DNA from: Tipula vernalis
Lineage: Eukaryota; Arthropoda; Insecta; Diptera; Tipulidae
Assembly: GCA_958295665.1 (NCBI GenBank)
Contig: OY282560.1
Coordinates: 209,544,420-209,608,419, forward strand
Length of the DNA: 64,000 bases
Reading direction: 5' to 3'
Shown here: piece by piece, positions 12,330 to 23,929 of the stretch
Layout: each line of letters opens with the position of its first letter
Numbering within the stretch: position 1 is the first letter of the stretch
The notes under the pieces: generated by a model
Databases searched by the model: none
What the model was told of the DNA's origin: nothing
Seen by the model: the letters and a program-made list of their open reading frames with translations, nothing else
Translations under genes and position numbers: made by a program

Positions 12330-13390
12330 AAAAAAAACGGCTCGCCTATAACAACCTATGGCACAATTAGGCTACAGCTAGACTTGGGATTAAGACGACC
12401 TTACGATTGGGAATTTCTTATAGCCGATGTCCAAACATCTATATTGGGCTCCGATTTCATCTCAAACTACGGTTCACTCATCGATTTAAAACGAGGCATG
12501 CTGATAGATCGTGAAACACAATTAAAGGTGAAGTGCATAAATCAACATATCAGTGTTTTCTCACTAAAAAGTTTTGACGAAACCGGAAGATTTGCACAAT
12601 TATTACGCGAATTCAGCGATTTAACGCGCCCAGCAAAAGCAAAGCTTATCAACTCGGAAATTTATCATCACACTGATATGACAGACTCGCCAGTTTTCGC
12701 ACGTCCAAGACGACTAGACCCTGTCAAATTGGCTGCTGCTCGAGAAGAATTTGAATTTCTAATGAAGCAAGGCACCTGTCGCCCTCTTCAAGCAACTGGG
12801 CCAGTCCGTTACACATGGTCGCAAAACCGGATGGTTCGTGGCGCCTATGCGGCGATTATCGTGTGTTGAATGCACAAACCGTACGTAACCGCTATCCGAT
12901 ACTCTTCATACAGGTTTTCACTGCGAATTTGTTTTGCAAGGAAATCTTTTCACAGATAGATTTGCAAAGGGCATTTCATCAAGTCCGTATTCATCCAGAT
13001 GGCATACCAAAGACAGCAATCATGTCGGCCTTCGAACTCTTTGAGTTTACCGCCATGACGTTTGGCCTCTGTAACGCCCCACAGACGTTCCAACGATTGG
13101 AAATTTGTAAATGTTACGAGGAATAAAATATGGCTGAACATCAACATCATCTGCGAACCGTCTTCGAAAGATTGCGTCGATACGGATTATCGATAAATGT
13201 GACCAAATGCGATTTCGCTAAAAGTGAAATCAAGTTCCTGGTGCAGTTGATTACACACCACATGGAATGTACCCTTTACCGGAGAAGATAGCGGCATAAA
13301 AAAATTACAAAGCCAACTATAGCGAAGGACCTAAAAAATCTCCTTGCCGTTATCAATTTTTACCGTTTTATTTCGTTAATATTTCCAATA
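12330..13390 (+). pseudogene. Gypsy-type pol fragment (protease end and reverse transcriptase)
   Basis: A decayed Ty3/Gypsy pol. The protease end reads TTYGTIRLQLDLGLRRPYDW and then SILGSDFISNYG. The RT start reads SPVFARPRRLDPVKLAAA and EFEFLMKQGTCRP, then after a frameshift near 12810 PDGSWRLCGDYRVLNAQT, FSQIDLQRAFHQVRIHPDG and TAMTFGLCNAPQTFQRL. The next expected block, the YxDD catalytic loop, is deleted: sequence jumps from TFQRLE to HQHHLRTVFERLRRYG near 13141. A short later piece reads KNLLAVINFYRF. RNase H and integrase are absent. The copy is a remnant of the element whose LTR lies at 11919-12118. Confidence 0.85.
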
Positions 13391-13538
13391 AACCAATATA
13401 AAAAAAATTGTTTTTGAAAGTGGTAATTACATTTAGAATAATGAAATATTATTTTGAAGGATCGGTTTGCTTTTTTGTTTTAAAAATAATTAAAAACTTG
13501 GAATTTCAATATATTGTACAAGGCGTTTAAAGTGTTGT

Positions 13539-14456
13539 GTACAATATATTGTACTTTATTTTCTTTATATGAAATTGTCAAAAATTTGATTACAGAAATG
13601 GCACGAAGAGGACTCAGCATTGACAAAATATTGGAATTGTTGTATGATTTGGACTTTGGTGCTGATTCGGATGGCGAAGCTGATAATATAGATATGGTAA
13701 TGATATCGATATCGAAAACAATTTTGCACCAGAGACAGTAGACCGCTACGACGTTATCGAAATAGACGTGTCCATACCAGATCGAGGCGAACGCTTGGAT
13801 TTTGAAACCTGTAGTTCAGATGAAGATGAGAAATTAGATACAATTGAAGCATTAGTTATTGCTATGGGGGTTGGGACCTCAGATATATCTATTCCAGATA
13901 CTGTACTCATTGAAAGCATACAGTTCACTCGTAAATGTGAAATTCAATGGAGACAAAAAGAGTTTCAGCCAATAGTTATTCCATTTGATGCGTTTCCAAA
14001 TAACGTAAACGAAGTTTTAACTCCGCTAAATTATTTTATGAGACTACTATCGAGTTTTTATTCAAAAAATAGCCATTACTCCAAAAATAGCCATTACGTG
14101 TCACGACACACTTCGTGGATTTTGCTATATGTTCAAGTTGACTAGAAGACAGGCGTGATTGCCAGTTAAATAACATTCCAAAATGCGATATTATGGATTT
14201 GCTGAATTTTCGAATGGAAATTGATATTTAGCAATTGCGGGTAATCCAACCAATAGGAAGCGTGGTCGTCCTCCGAGTTCTTCGTCATATGCCAGCACAT
14301 TGTTTTTAATGTTATTTTTAATTTTTATTTTATATAAATAAATTAAATCTCAAGAAATTTGAGACCTGAAAGACTGAAATAAATGAATATGAATACAAAA
14401 AAAAAAAATAAACTAAAAATAAATTCTTTTGAGGCTTCGTGTACAATATATTGTAC
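13539..14456 (+). pseudogene. Internally deleted piggyBac element
   Basis: The N-terminal transposase region starts at 13598 with MARRGLSIDKILELLYDLDF, shifts frame near 13700 to DRYDVIEIDVSIPDRGERLD, and continues through acidic sequence to the piggyBac-like VIPFDAFPNNVNEVLTPLNY near 14030. After 14100 only C-terminal scraps remain: DIMDLLNFRMEID near 14188 and NPTNRKRGRPPSSS near 14250. The central catalytic domain with its three aspartates is missing, so this is an internal deletion derivative. The perfect palindrome GTACAATATATTGTAC lies at both ends (13539-13554 and 14441-14456), as expected if it belongs to the terminal repeats. Related sequence also occurs at 13507-13520. Confidence 0.75.
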
Positions 14457-14460
14457 ATTT

Positions 14461-15029
14461 TAAAGGGTTCTAGAAACTGGGCCCAGCGAAAAAAATTAAA
14501 GGTAAAACCTTGCACAATATCTTAAAATAGGATAAAAAATATAAATACATTCACAAAAATTTTTTTGCTTGTTTAGATTAAAATGGCGTTCGAAAGGGTT
14601 AGGCCTCATGAAAAACAGTTTTTAAAATTTTACCATTAAAAATTATATTTAGAAATGAAGGCAATATTTTTCTGTATTGGCTTTTGTTGTATTGTTCTTT
14701 GCTGTTTTGTATTCCTTTGTTGCACTGTTATTTTCATTCAAAACTTTTTTTGGTCGTAATTACTAAGAGAGACGTGTCGTTTCACTAACAATGAATTAGG
14801 AACATTATTTGTGTATTTGGTTGGGTCGAAGTGACTCTTACTTACTACAAAAAAAATAGGTGTTTTAAGAGCCCCTAAAACTATATTCTTAAGAAAACTT
14901 TAAAAAGTTCAAGTAATTGTAAAGCACATTCAATATGGGCTTGGCAAATTGGCGCATGGCCCTTGTAGAATATATACAAGAACAAGTTGGTTGTTGGAAT
15001 AATATTTTTTTGTTAAAGAACTGAAATAT
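14461..15029. other. Spacer, no feature seen
   Basis: AT-rich. Contains TATTG/TTTGTTG-rich simple sequence near 14660-14730. A short direct duplication CTGAAATATTTGATTGTGAAAG lies at its right end (about 15021 and 15046). No coding motif recognised. Confidence 0.4.
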
Positions 15030-17110
15030 TTGATTGTGAAAGTGAACTGAAATATTTGATTGTGAAAGTACTCCTCGTAACAAAAAGGTCTAAAGCAACA
15101 CTAGAGGAGTACCAAATATTTAAGGAGGCGATTGCTAAAAGGAGTACCTGGCAATCTTCAGTATTTTCGTATGTCGCCCGTTCAAGAATAAGAAAGGTAT
15201 ACATTGCTTTGAATTGCTCAAAAGTTTAAAGTGTTCTGATTAATTCAATTAAACATTGTTCAAAATTTTTAATTCTAATAAAATTCAACAATCTTTTATT
15301 TAGCTTAATCCGAGTTATGATTCTTTTGCATATATGGCCAGTTTAATACTTACCAAGTCAACAAAAATAATTTCTTGTGTCCATTCAATAATAAGGAAGG
15401 TTCCAACATTTCCAAATTTTCTTGTGACTCGTTCAAAAGTACTAAAGGATTCTGTTAAATTCAACCTCCCTTCTAATTTTAAATAGATATAGAATATAGT
15501 AGGACTATACAAACTGTACAATGAACTACCGATAGAAATTAACCACGAAATTATCAAAATATTTAATCTGGTAATACTATTTCAGAAAATTTATTAAAAA
15601 TTAATCATTAAACGTATTAGTACATTAAATTTGAATAACTATTAAGAGAATCGATAAAAAATTGACTTTCGCTTAAATTGGTATCAATTTAAAAAACAAT
15701 TTTTTAAACACGGTTTAAAAATAACAATCAATAATAATAACAATCAAATTGTAATGATCAAATTAAAGTTCTACACTTTAGAAAGTAAATATTCTACTTT
15801 TAGTACAAGTTAGCACGGAAATGGTTTGAATTTTATGTATAATTTAAGAATATTGGGAGAAATTAAGCGAAGATAAGATTAACCTATTAAAAATTTACAT
15901 CTAATAAAAATAAAATAATTAAATACTAGCCACACAAAAATTAGGAAGGGTTTCATTTGCAAAGAATAAATTTTTATTTGTTAATTTGTCAACCGAAGCT
16001 TTGATTTCATTGGAAAGGCCAACCCTTTCCAAGCCAATATCCAAAATTTTCGTGTAGCTCATTTTCAAAAGTTAGAAAAGGGTCTCACATGCATTAACTA
16101 CTTTTGAATACCGTTAATTTGTCAAAGTTGCAATTTTTTTGCAAAGGTTATTCACAAATTTGACCAACTCAAAAGATATAAAAGGAAAACTTACGTAATG
16201 AATCATTTATAAGTACAAAACGTTTTAATTAATTCAACCATTATTTTGTTAACCCCAGTCGTGATTTTATTGTTAACCTTTTACCCAGTTCCAGAATAAT
16301 ATTCAGAATTTTCTAAACCCATTAAAACGTTAGAAAAGAGTCTCACATACATCAACTTTCAAACTTTATATCTGAATAATTCACAAGTACTTGAGGCTTC
16401 TGATCAATTCAACCGTTAACTTGTCAATCCTACAAATTATTTATTTATATATGCCGCCCCTTTACCACGTTCCATTATATCATTCAGAATTTTCGTATGA
16501 CCCATATTCAGAAGCTAAAAATACATTTAACCGTTAATTTGTTAACAACTAACGTCACTTCATAATCAAGGCCAATTCTTAACCATGTTCCTTGATAACA
16601 TTCAGAATTTATGTATGACCCATTCAACAATTATTAAAGGGTATCTCATACATCAACTTTTCAATTTTTCAGATAAATAATTCATAAGTACTTGAGGCTT
16701 CGAACATGGAAAAGGCTTGGCGTCTACAAAGAAATCAAAACTGGTAAAAAATACTATAAAAAATGATGTGATAACGGTTCTATTATCCAAAAGAATTAAG
16801 TACTTTTGGATTACTTTTATGAAAAATGTAAAAGTCAAAGTTAATGAAATCCGTTTATAACTTTTGAAGAGGTCATATAGATTTTTTGAATTAAGCCATG
16901 GCACATGGTAAAGGGTCAGCCTATACAAAGAAATCATAACTGAGGTTAACAAAATAACGGTTCAAGTTAACGAGATCCCCTTTTAACTTACGAAATTTCT
17001 GAATAATATAATTATTTATGTAGCTGTGGAATACGATAAAGAGTTGATGAAATAAGAACTGAGATTGACAAGTTAATGGTTTAATAATTCAGAAACCCTT
17101 AGACATTATG
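15030..17110. repeat. Diverged long-period repeats with an internal inversion
   Basis: Phrases recur at irregular spacing of roughly 120-260 bp: ATTCAGAATTTTC (16301, 16482, 16600), ACCGTTAATTTGTCAA (near 16110, 16410, 16530), GTCTCACATACATCAACTTT (near 16340 and 16645), CACAAGTACTTGAGGCTTC (16381 and 16685). From about 16690 the complement appears: AAAGAAATCAAAACTG near 16728 and AAAGAAATCATAACTGAGG near 16928, matching CAGTCGTGATTTTATTGTTA-like sequence on the left. So an eroded tandem family is arranged head-to-head around 16690. No ORF has a known motif. Confidence 0.6.
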
Positions 17111-17640
17111 GATTTTGAACCTTCCAACCTGTGGATGCCCGAGCCATCTCAATTATTAGAGCCGGGACATACGATAATTCTCAAAATTACTTTATAACTA
17201 GATGATCTACATGAGGAAATCACAGCTGTGTTTGACAATTTGTCGGTGTAAATTGTTCGGTAAATTTATTTCGGGATAGCATTAGCTATATAGTTATTAC
17301 TCAAATCATTTTCGTGTTGACTTCTACAAAATATTAAAGATGTAAACCATTGGTGTTGTCATTGTGTTTTTCGTGCTAACCCAACAGACGTCAATAAACT
17401 GAAATTGTGCACTAAATTGAACAGTGTCTTTAATGAAAATCTATGACTAATTTTAAGCTTTTTTTTACAAAATGCGAGGTCACAGTTATTTTGAGTGAAA
17501 ATGGCCCAGCCGTAAGCAGCCAAGGAGACAATTAGGGTTTCTAAAATGGAATAACGGTCTTTATTCCCAATGGATTTCCCGGTTTCCAATTTATTTATTT
17601 TATGTACTGTTTTAGCTCACTAACTGAGTAGGAATAATAT
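17111..17640. other. Spacer, no feature seen
   Basis: Slightly less AT-rich near 17130-17170. The minus-strand open frame 17589-17359 shows no recognisable domain. Confidence 0.4.
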
Positions 17641-17960
17641 ATTACAGTAAGAGTTTTTCAAACGGAATCCCGACCGACATGAAATCGGTTATGAAACAAC
17701 GTTATTCTTTGCTAATTGGCCATACATATATTTACAAATCAAATTTCATCATAATCAGTTAAAAAAAACCAAGTTCCTCCTCATTGGCCATATACCAGAA
17801 CTTCAACTAAATTGCATGTTAGAAACCCATTTCCATAGTGCTTGCTGATTTTCATCATATACGGTTAAGAAAGAGCCAAATTCCATCCTTATTGGCTAAT
17901 TAGGAACTTCTATACTAAATATCTATTCTCTTCTATGCCAAATATGTTTGATCAAGTATT
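17641..17960 (-). repeat. Two to three diverged copies of the 48.2-kb tandem repeat, inverted
   Basis: Contains TTGGCCATATACCAGAACTT near 17803, AAATTTCATCATAATCAGTT near 17742 and GATTTTCATCATATACGGTT near 17848. Their complements match AAGTTCTGGAATATGGCCAA and AACCGATTTTGATGAAATTT of the 107-bp repeat at 48.2-49.0 kb. The copies here are more diverged and in the opposite orientation. Confidence 0.7.
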
Positions 17961-17989
17961 TTTGACGTTTGCTAAAGATGGCGGAAAAA

Positions 17990-18310
17990 TATAATTGGAG
18001 CGTTCAGCAAACAAGAAGCCTTAACCAAAAACATCTTGATTACAAAACCAGAAATACAAGAGTGGCGATGTACACCAAAATAGCTGGCATTATAAATGCG
18101 GCATATGCAGGGGCTATCTTTCACAGATATGACATTATGTAAATGTGTATCTTGCCTTTTAATTAATGGCGAAATGATTCGTCAGCCATTCTCAAATACT
18201 TGATGTAGTACTTCATGTCTTCGTTTTGCAATTCTTTAAATAAATTAGGATGAACGCCTTTTAAATCACGTTTTGCTACCAAAGGTTTCACCCAGATCGG
18301 TTTTTTCTAT
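17990..18310 (-). pseudogene. PIF/Harbinger nuclease N-terminal fragment
   Basis: On the minus strand from 18305 the frame reads PIWVKPLVAKRDLKGVHPNL, then FKELQNEDMKYYIKYLRMAD and ESFRH before a stop. Continuing in shifted frames are DTHLHNVISVKDSPCIC-like residues. The order WV.P.......G....L..EL...D...F..Y.RM....F..L is typical of the N-terminus of PIF/Harbinger (IS5-like) nucleases, which use a DDE core. The core is absent, so this is a short dead remnant. Confidence 0.65.
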
Positions 18311-19785
18311 TTTATTTGTTTTTATTTTTAATAAAGCCACAATTATCAAAGCACTTAAGCTTGCTAAACAAGCAGCTAGTTTTCTCTCCATTTTTAAATC
18401 AGCGTTTTATTTTATCAAACATATTTGACATGGAAAAATGATAGTGTGACTCGGGCCATAGCCAACGATACCTATAAAATACAATAATAATTTTAAAATT
18501 CTATAATCGTTAAGCCTGGTTATTAGTATTGCTCATGCTGTTGCTGAGTTTACTTATGGAGGGTAAAAAGATTCGGATGACATTTTCTAATGATGCGCTT
18601 CAAGGAACAAGCTGCAGGCAGTCAGCTGGAGTCTAGCTCAATATAGCCCCCCTGCCTAGGACTTTAATTTTCGCCCTCCAAATTCAAAATAGAATAGTTT
18701 ATTTACTTTTTGAATCAAAAAAGCGAACATTAGCAGACTTTCTGAAGGTGTTTCTCAGCCTAATCGAAGCGGCTTTAAATGATTCAATAGATACTTTTCC
18801 ATAAAGGTTTAAGTTACTTCGTGGTATATTACTGCAATGATATTGAATCTCTATACAAATTATCGTTTACAAATTATTATCATCGTGTATCATGTTTCAA
18901 TGATATCCCGCATTGCATTTATTTAATTTATCCTATTTAGAAAGGGAGGGTCGTTCAGAAACTGGCTCAATCGATTCGATTTTAAAACCTTAGTTTGATA
19001 GGCCAATGAACTTAAAAAAAAAATCAGAATAACAAAAGATTCAACAACTCCGCCAAAAATGTTTGTATATGGGGAAATATCAATTCATCTTCAATATGGA
19101 CCAAGTCCGCTACATCGAACTACTTTAAAATGAATAAATATTGCTCGGCTTTAATTTAGTTTTCAAAATCTTACCGTTTAGGGTCCAATACATACTGAAA
19201 ACAAATCATATTCGCCCGGAAAAAATTCATGGCTATTGGCGAAGTTTAATTCAGACCAAGATAGGCCATACAAACAATTGTTATAGGTACATAAATAAAT
19301 TGGACAACATAATACGAGAATTACCTAATTGGGTTTATCAAATTACCATTTATGTATGTAAGTACATACCAGAATGACAGTTATTGAAAGAACCGGTTAT
19401 TTGTTATTAGCGATTTTGGAATTTATTTTATTGACAGGTTCCGTCCGGTTCCAGTTCTCAGATAATCAATAAGCTGCAGTTTTAGGGGTTATGGTTCTGT
19501 TATAAAGCTCTGGTCGCAACCTCTACTAAGTGTTTCGCAGTTAAGGGCCCTGGAAAATGGATAGTGGAAAACCAATTTAAATTCTGATCCTACAATGTGA
19601 TTCGAATCCGTTGCCTCTCAAACGCCATGAATGTAATCCTTTTTTTTGTCCCATTGAGCATATTTTGAGATCTGGATAGATATACGATATAATACAAAAT
19701 TTAAAATAATTATCGAAAATTTAACAAATTTAATTTAGCAGATTGTAGGGGTATTAATATGTTACTATTGGGTGTGGAGTTGTAG
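18311..19785. other. Spacer, no feature confirmed
   Basis: No known motif. An open frame at 19141-19377 (plus strand, 78 codons) encodes a basic, Tyr/Ile-rich peptide that I do not recognise; 18520-18660 is locally less AT-rich and includes GCTGCAGGCAGTCAGCTGGA. These may be old transposon pieces. I make no functional claim. Confidence 0.35.
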
Positions 19786-19789
19786 CGCG

Positions 19790-20395
19790 GGGGGGACGTA
19801 GCGTTTTTTGGTCAAATACATCTTTATTAAAAACATACTTGTTATAAACGTTGATAATCAAAATATTCAACATTTCTATCTATGGTCTTTTGCCATCTAT
19901 CGGGTAGTTGACGGGTGCTCTCGCGATAGAAACTTGGTTGTTTGGAGGAGCGGAACATAAACTTTCGAAAACCGATGTTCAGCCAAAGAAGATCGATCTA
20001 TATAAATAGTAGTCGGAAAGTTGAAGATCACTTCCTTGGTTGCTTTTGCTAAGTAGATTATACCGTTCCAATCCTATAAGACACACAATAACACTTTCTT
20101 GGTATGATTATTGGGCTTTGTAACGGATGGAGATGGATGGCCTGGATCAACACATGTTTCTCTTCGTTTAGAACCATTGTATAGAATCCAGCTTTCATCT
20201 CCAGTAATGAGAGCGACAAAGCAAATTCGAACAAATGTCGACTCTGCGATTTCAGGGATCCATTTTCATTTTATGGATGTTTCCCATTGCATGATATCGT
20301 TTTGAAATTGCTACTTGAGTAACTCCTTACTGTTTTCCAAGTTCTTGCTGAGTTTGACACGGGTTTTTATTAAGTAAAACTTGAAGTCCTTCATC
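19790..20395 (-). pseudogene. Mariner transposase fragment
   Basis: Minus-strand translation from about 20225 reads LITGDESWILYNGSKRRETC, then VDPGHPSPSVTKPNNHTKKV and LLCV. The D in GDESW fits the first catalytic aspartate of mariner transposases. A stop precedes DWNGIIYLAKA. After a deletion that removes the HDNARPH block, a shifted frame gives LSDYYLYRSIFFG near 20010, matching the SDYHLFRS region, and then LPDRWQKTIDRNVEYF-like residues near 19900. The element end is probably near 19790. It is dead by stops, frameshifts and the missing second aspartate. Confidence 0.8.
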
Positions 20396-20409
20396 TTCAA
20401 ACTGATTTT

Positions 20410-21182
20410 AAGGGAATAGGGCCGAAAGGCCGAATGTCAAAAGGTCGATAGTCGAAAGGCCGAATGCCGAAACGCCGAATGTGTCGAAAGGCCGAATGTG
20501 CCGAAAGGCCGAATGTGTCGAAAGGCCGAATGTGTCGAAAGGCCGAATGTGTCGAAAAGCCGAATGTGTCGAAAGGCCGAATGTGTTGGAAAGGCCGAAT
20601 GTCGAAAGGCCGAAATGGTCGAAAGGCCGAATATCGAAAAGCCGAATCTCGAAAGGGGCGAATGTCGAAAGTCCGTTTGCATCGAACTTGATTTTAATTT
20701 TTCTTCTTTTTATGAATGAAAATTTTCAAAATTTATATTTTATAAAAACCAAAATTTATATTTTTATCAATTTTTTCTATATAAATGTATGTATAATAGT
20801 AAATCGCCTTAAATATTAAAATCTTACGTTTTTTTGTCATATAATTAAAAATTAATTGATTATAATAAAAAATAAAAATAAATCAATTTTGATCACATTA
20901 ATATGCTACATACACAGGATTTATTAGCACGTACATATTTTCAATTTATTAAAATCATTTTACATTAAAAAATAAATTCAATGGTTCTCAATATTGATTT
21001 CACTCAATTAAGTTAAGGAAAATTTAATGAAAATTCGGCCATTTGACTCAATCAGTCTTTCCACACGTTCGGCCATTCGACCCATTCGGCCTTTCGACAT
21101 TGGGCCTTTCGACCCATTCGGCCATACGATATTCGGCCTTTCGACATTCGACCTTCCGACATTCGGCCTTCCAACATCGAAC
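20410..21182. mobile_element. Foldback-like element, GGCCGAATG minisatellite arms (copy A)
   Basis: The left arm (20421-20672) is about 16 tandem units of CGAAAGGCCGAATGTGT with 15- and 17-bp variants. The right arm (about 21033-21182) contains the complement (ATTCGGCCTTTCGACC-type units), so the two arms face each other. They flank an AT-rich core of about 340 bp with no ORF. The right tip reads CCAACATCGAACG. A second, inverted relative lies at 34.2-35.1 kb and shares both core and tip. Long inverted arms made of short tandem repeats are the hallmark of foldback elements. The short ORFs across the arms are by-products of the repeats. Confidence 0.8.
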
Positions 21183-21189
21183 GGATTTC

Positions 21190-23490
21190 AGGATCTGAAC
21201 GTGGATTGTCTTCAAGGTTAAAATTTTCATCACAAAACAGAATTATCTCCCCAAGCCGAATTAATCATTTCCGTATCTTCAGCAGCATTTGTTCCAGTTT
21301 AAAACAGAATAACATTGATACTCTTAAATTTATCTTTGAAACATCCATCTCTTAAAAATTTAATACACACTGAACGACAGCTTGTAAATTACTGAAATTT
21401 ATGTGCGTTTGTGTATGTTTTTTATACCAACCAACTTCAGTGCTATGTTTCCACTTATACACCTATTATAATGCGTTTAATATGCCAAGCGTTTATAATG
21501 GTTAATAACCCAGAATAAAGGCAATAAATCCTTTGTAAAGCAAACCTCTTTTTTCATAGAAACGCATAACCTAGACAATTTATTCGAAAATAAATTTGTA
21601 TTCTATTGCTTTTCACGTACAACGGTTGACATTTAGAATCAAAAATAAATTATTTGAGACCAAAAAACTTAGATAAACAAGTCATACAAATTACCAGTAC
21701 CATATACTCAAAATCTTCTATATTGTTGCAACGATGGGACTTATTAGGGAACTATCAGGTAAGCCAAATATTTGCTTGTAAATTCTGTTATCAAAAGAAT
21801 TTTTTAAAATTTGGTTATCAACATTAGTAAATAAAGAGTGGATGTGTCACCTAATAAGTGATTAATTTTATCCATATAATCTATCCGTAGTATTTATTCC
21901 CTTTGGCCGCTCTTGCCACCATAATATTTGATTTGTCTCTTGAAAATGATTTAGTTTGTTTTACGTAACTTAAAATTCTTTTTTCAATTGGATTCCAAAA
22001 TTATATGGCCTACCCAAATTCCATAAACCAAATCTATACCGTATAGATCAATTGTAAGTTCCACAGCCGGTCCCACACATTCTTTGTCATCATTTTTAGG
22101 CAATATTCTGAAACCTAGTGTAAGAACAACTAGAAGGAACCATTTTGAGGTTTGACAACTTTAGCTGCCTTATTTGCTATAATGGACGAAACGTTTTCCA
22201 TTCCAACTAGCTGACTATCGATTGTATACAAGGTTAACCAGATGTTTTTCGAATTTATTACTGCAGCAACCAAGCTAACTAGGCTGTGATTTGTTAGTTT
22301 TATAAGAAGTACAAGTACTTGAGAGGTTAATGTTTCTGGTGTCTCCATCAAGGATTTTGTGGGTTTAGGATGTCTTTCTTAATTGGGTGACTAAGTCCCT
22401 TGCCTGCTGCCAGTTTGATTATTAAGATTTCCTTGCAGGTCTTGGAACCTAATATCGAATTATTTGATTGCATATCACCTGGAAATCTCATTATAATTCA
22501 CAGAATATAGTTCGTTAGCTGTTGATGTTGTGACATTATTTCGACCATGTGAAATACAAAATAAGTAAATGGAAAAAAACTTCGTTTTTTCGGTACAAAC
22601 CCCGTCAAAATTTAGTAGGCTAAAATGATTCATGATACTGATCAACACCGTCCTCAAGTTCAAGACAATCAAAGTTTCATGTGAAATTAAATATGTAAAA
22701 AGTTTTAAAAATACGATTTTTTGCATTAAAACATGTAAAATAGTTATAACAGTTCTTGTTTTCATACCTATACGTACGCCTCTCTCAATCAGCAGAAAAA
22801 ATTGTGTCGATAACTGCAAAATCGAGAAAAAACGGTAAAATTATTTCATAAAACAAGTGAAACGAATCAAGTACAAAGGAATGTTTGTTAACCATCGAGA
22901 TTAAGCTTAAGACACATTATTAAAGTAATTAACTAACTTTGAAAATATGTAATTCTTTTCACGTAAAATTTTGAATTTCGGGCATTCAATTAGAAATTTG
23001 ATAAAAGCTCAGAATTTTGGATATATTTTAACACTACTTTCGTTCAAGTTTTGATAATCTGCTTGACAAAGCTAGTTGCGATAAATTCTGTGATAAGGAC
23101 TAAAAGGATAGTTTAAAAAAAATGATTACGCCTGATTGTGTAAAGATGCTATTTGAACACAAAACGATTGATTTAAGATTAATATTTCTGAATTCTTTGA
23201 AGAGTTCGTCCATACTTAAATTATTATTGGAACCGAAATAAGAACTTATAAATTATAAATGTCGATAACTTAAGATTTAAAAAATTAAGTAAATTCTAAT
23301 CTGTGATAATGAAAACAATTGCACAGAATTTTCTCCAACTAAAAATATCACAGTGTACAACATAACAATATGCCGTCGGAATTAAAAATTAATTCAACTA
23401 TAACGATGTAAAATTCCGACGGATTTTAAAATAAAACAATTAAGCAGACTTGCAAAAACAAACAAACAAAAAAACAAGAGTAGGCTAAGT
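21190..23490. other. AT-rich spacer inside the last Dll intron
   Basis: No transposon motif recognised. Minus-strand open frames at 22351-22130 and 22819-22475 show hydrophobic stretches but no domain I know. The block 23330-23450 contains the phrase AAAATTCCGACGGATTTTA. This gene-near, repeat-poor stretch could hold regulatory DNA, but nothing in it proves that. Confidence 0.4.
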
Positions 23491-23500
23491 ATGTACTTAC

Positions 23501-23681
23501 GTCAGTAACGAAGGATTTGTTTCTGGTTGATACCAATACTGTGGCATATAACCGCCCATTTGTGGGCCGTGTGATGGCTGTGGAGGTGGATGTGCTGATT
23601 GGGGTGTCATTTGTGGCGGTTTATGATCACCCCAATGTGGTGGTTTTTGTTCCCAAGGTGCCTGCGTTGGCGGACTTAAAC
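23501..23681 (-). CDS. Dll: Distal-less exon, Pro/Gln-rich C-terminal region
   Basis: Encodes the C-terminal transactivation-type region of the Dll homeodomain factor. An acceptor TTTACAG at 23682-23688 opens the exon in phase 1. The translation starts GLSPPTQAPWEQKPPHW, passes a Pro/Gln/His stretch and ends GGYMPQYWYQPETNPSLLT, the conserved Dll signature before VWPAV. The donor GTAAGT at 23500-23495 splits the last threonine codon. If the intron is not removed, translation stops at once, because the donor supplies TAA at 23499-23497. Compared with Drosophila this region is shorter between QMTPQ and QMGGY. Orthology is very likely. Confidence 0.95.
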
Positions 23682-23749
23682 CTGTAAATAAAATAAAAAA
23701 CAAAAATTTTTCATTTACACATTTTGATTTTAATTTATATAATAATTAC

Positions 23750-23848
23750 CTGGTGATAATTCTGAAACTGGTGTACTTGAGGGTGTCGGACTATGACCTG
23801 GAGGTAGAAAATGTGATGGTGATCCACTACTCGAACCTCCACCTGCAC
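23750..23848 (-). CDS. Dll: Distal-less exon, Gly/Ser/Pro-rich linker
   Basis: This 99-bp exon is bounded by CTTAG (23849-23853) and GTAATT (23749-23744). It is phase 1 at both ends, so skipping would keep frame. Translation is GAGGGSSSGSPSHFLPPGHS followed by PTPSSTPVSELSPG, matching the Dll segment that follows the homeodomain tail. In Drosophila extra residues (EFPPTG-like) separate SELSP from LSPPTQ; here the exon passes directly from SELSPG to LSPPTQ. No catalytic function; it is a disordered linker. Confidence 0.95.
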
Positions 23849-23929
23849 CTAAGAAAAATACTACAATTCAGTAAAAAAACCAAACAATAATAAATCAGCA
23901 CAATAAAAATAAATGCTATAGTAAACTAC

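Noticed and set aside
19590..19625. tRNA B-box-like word GATTCGAATCCG
   Set aside because: No A-box or cloverleaf could be built around it on either strand; a single B-box-like word is expected by chance.
20437..20819. Several overlapping ORFs with repeating Arg/Lys/Asn motifs on both strands
   Set aside because: They are translations of the GGCCGAATG minisatellite, which has few stops in several frames.
22130..22819. Possible membrane-protein gene on the minus strand
   Set aside because: Hydrophobic stretches occur in two unrelated short frames without splice-consistent joining or a recognisable family.
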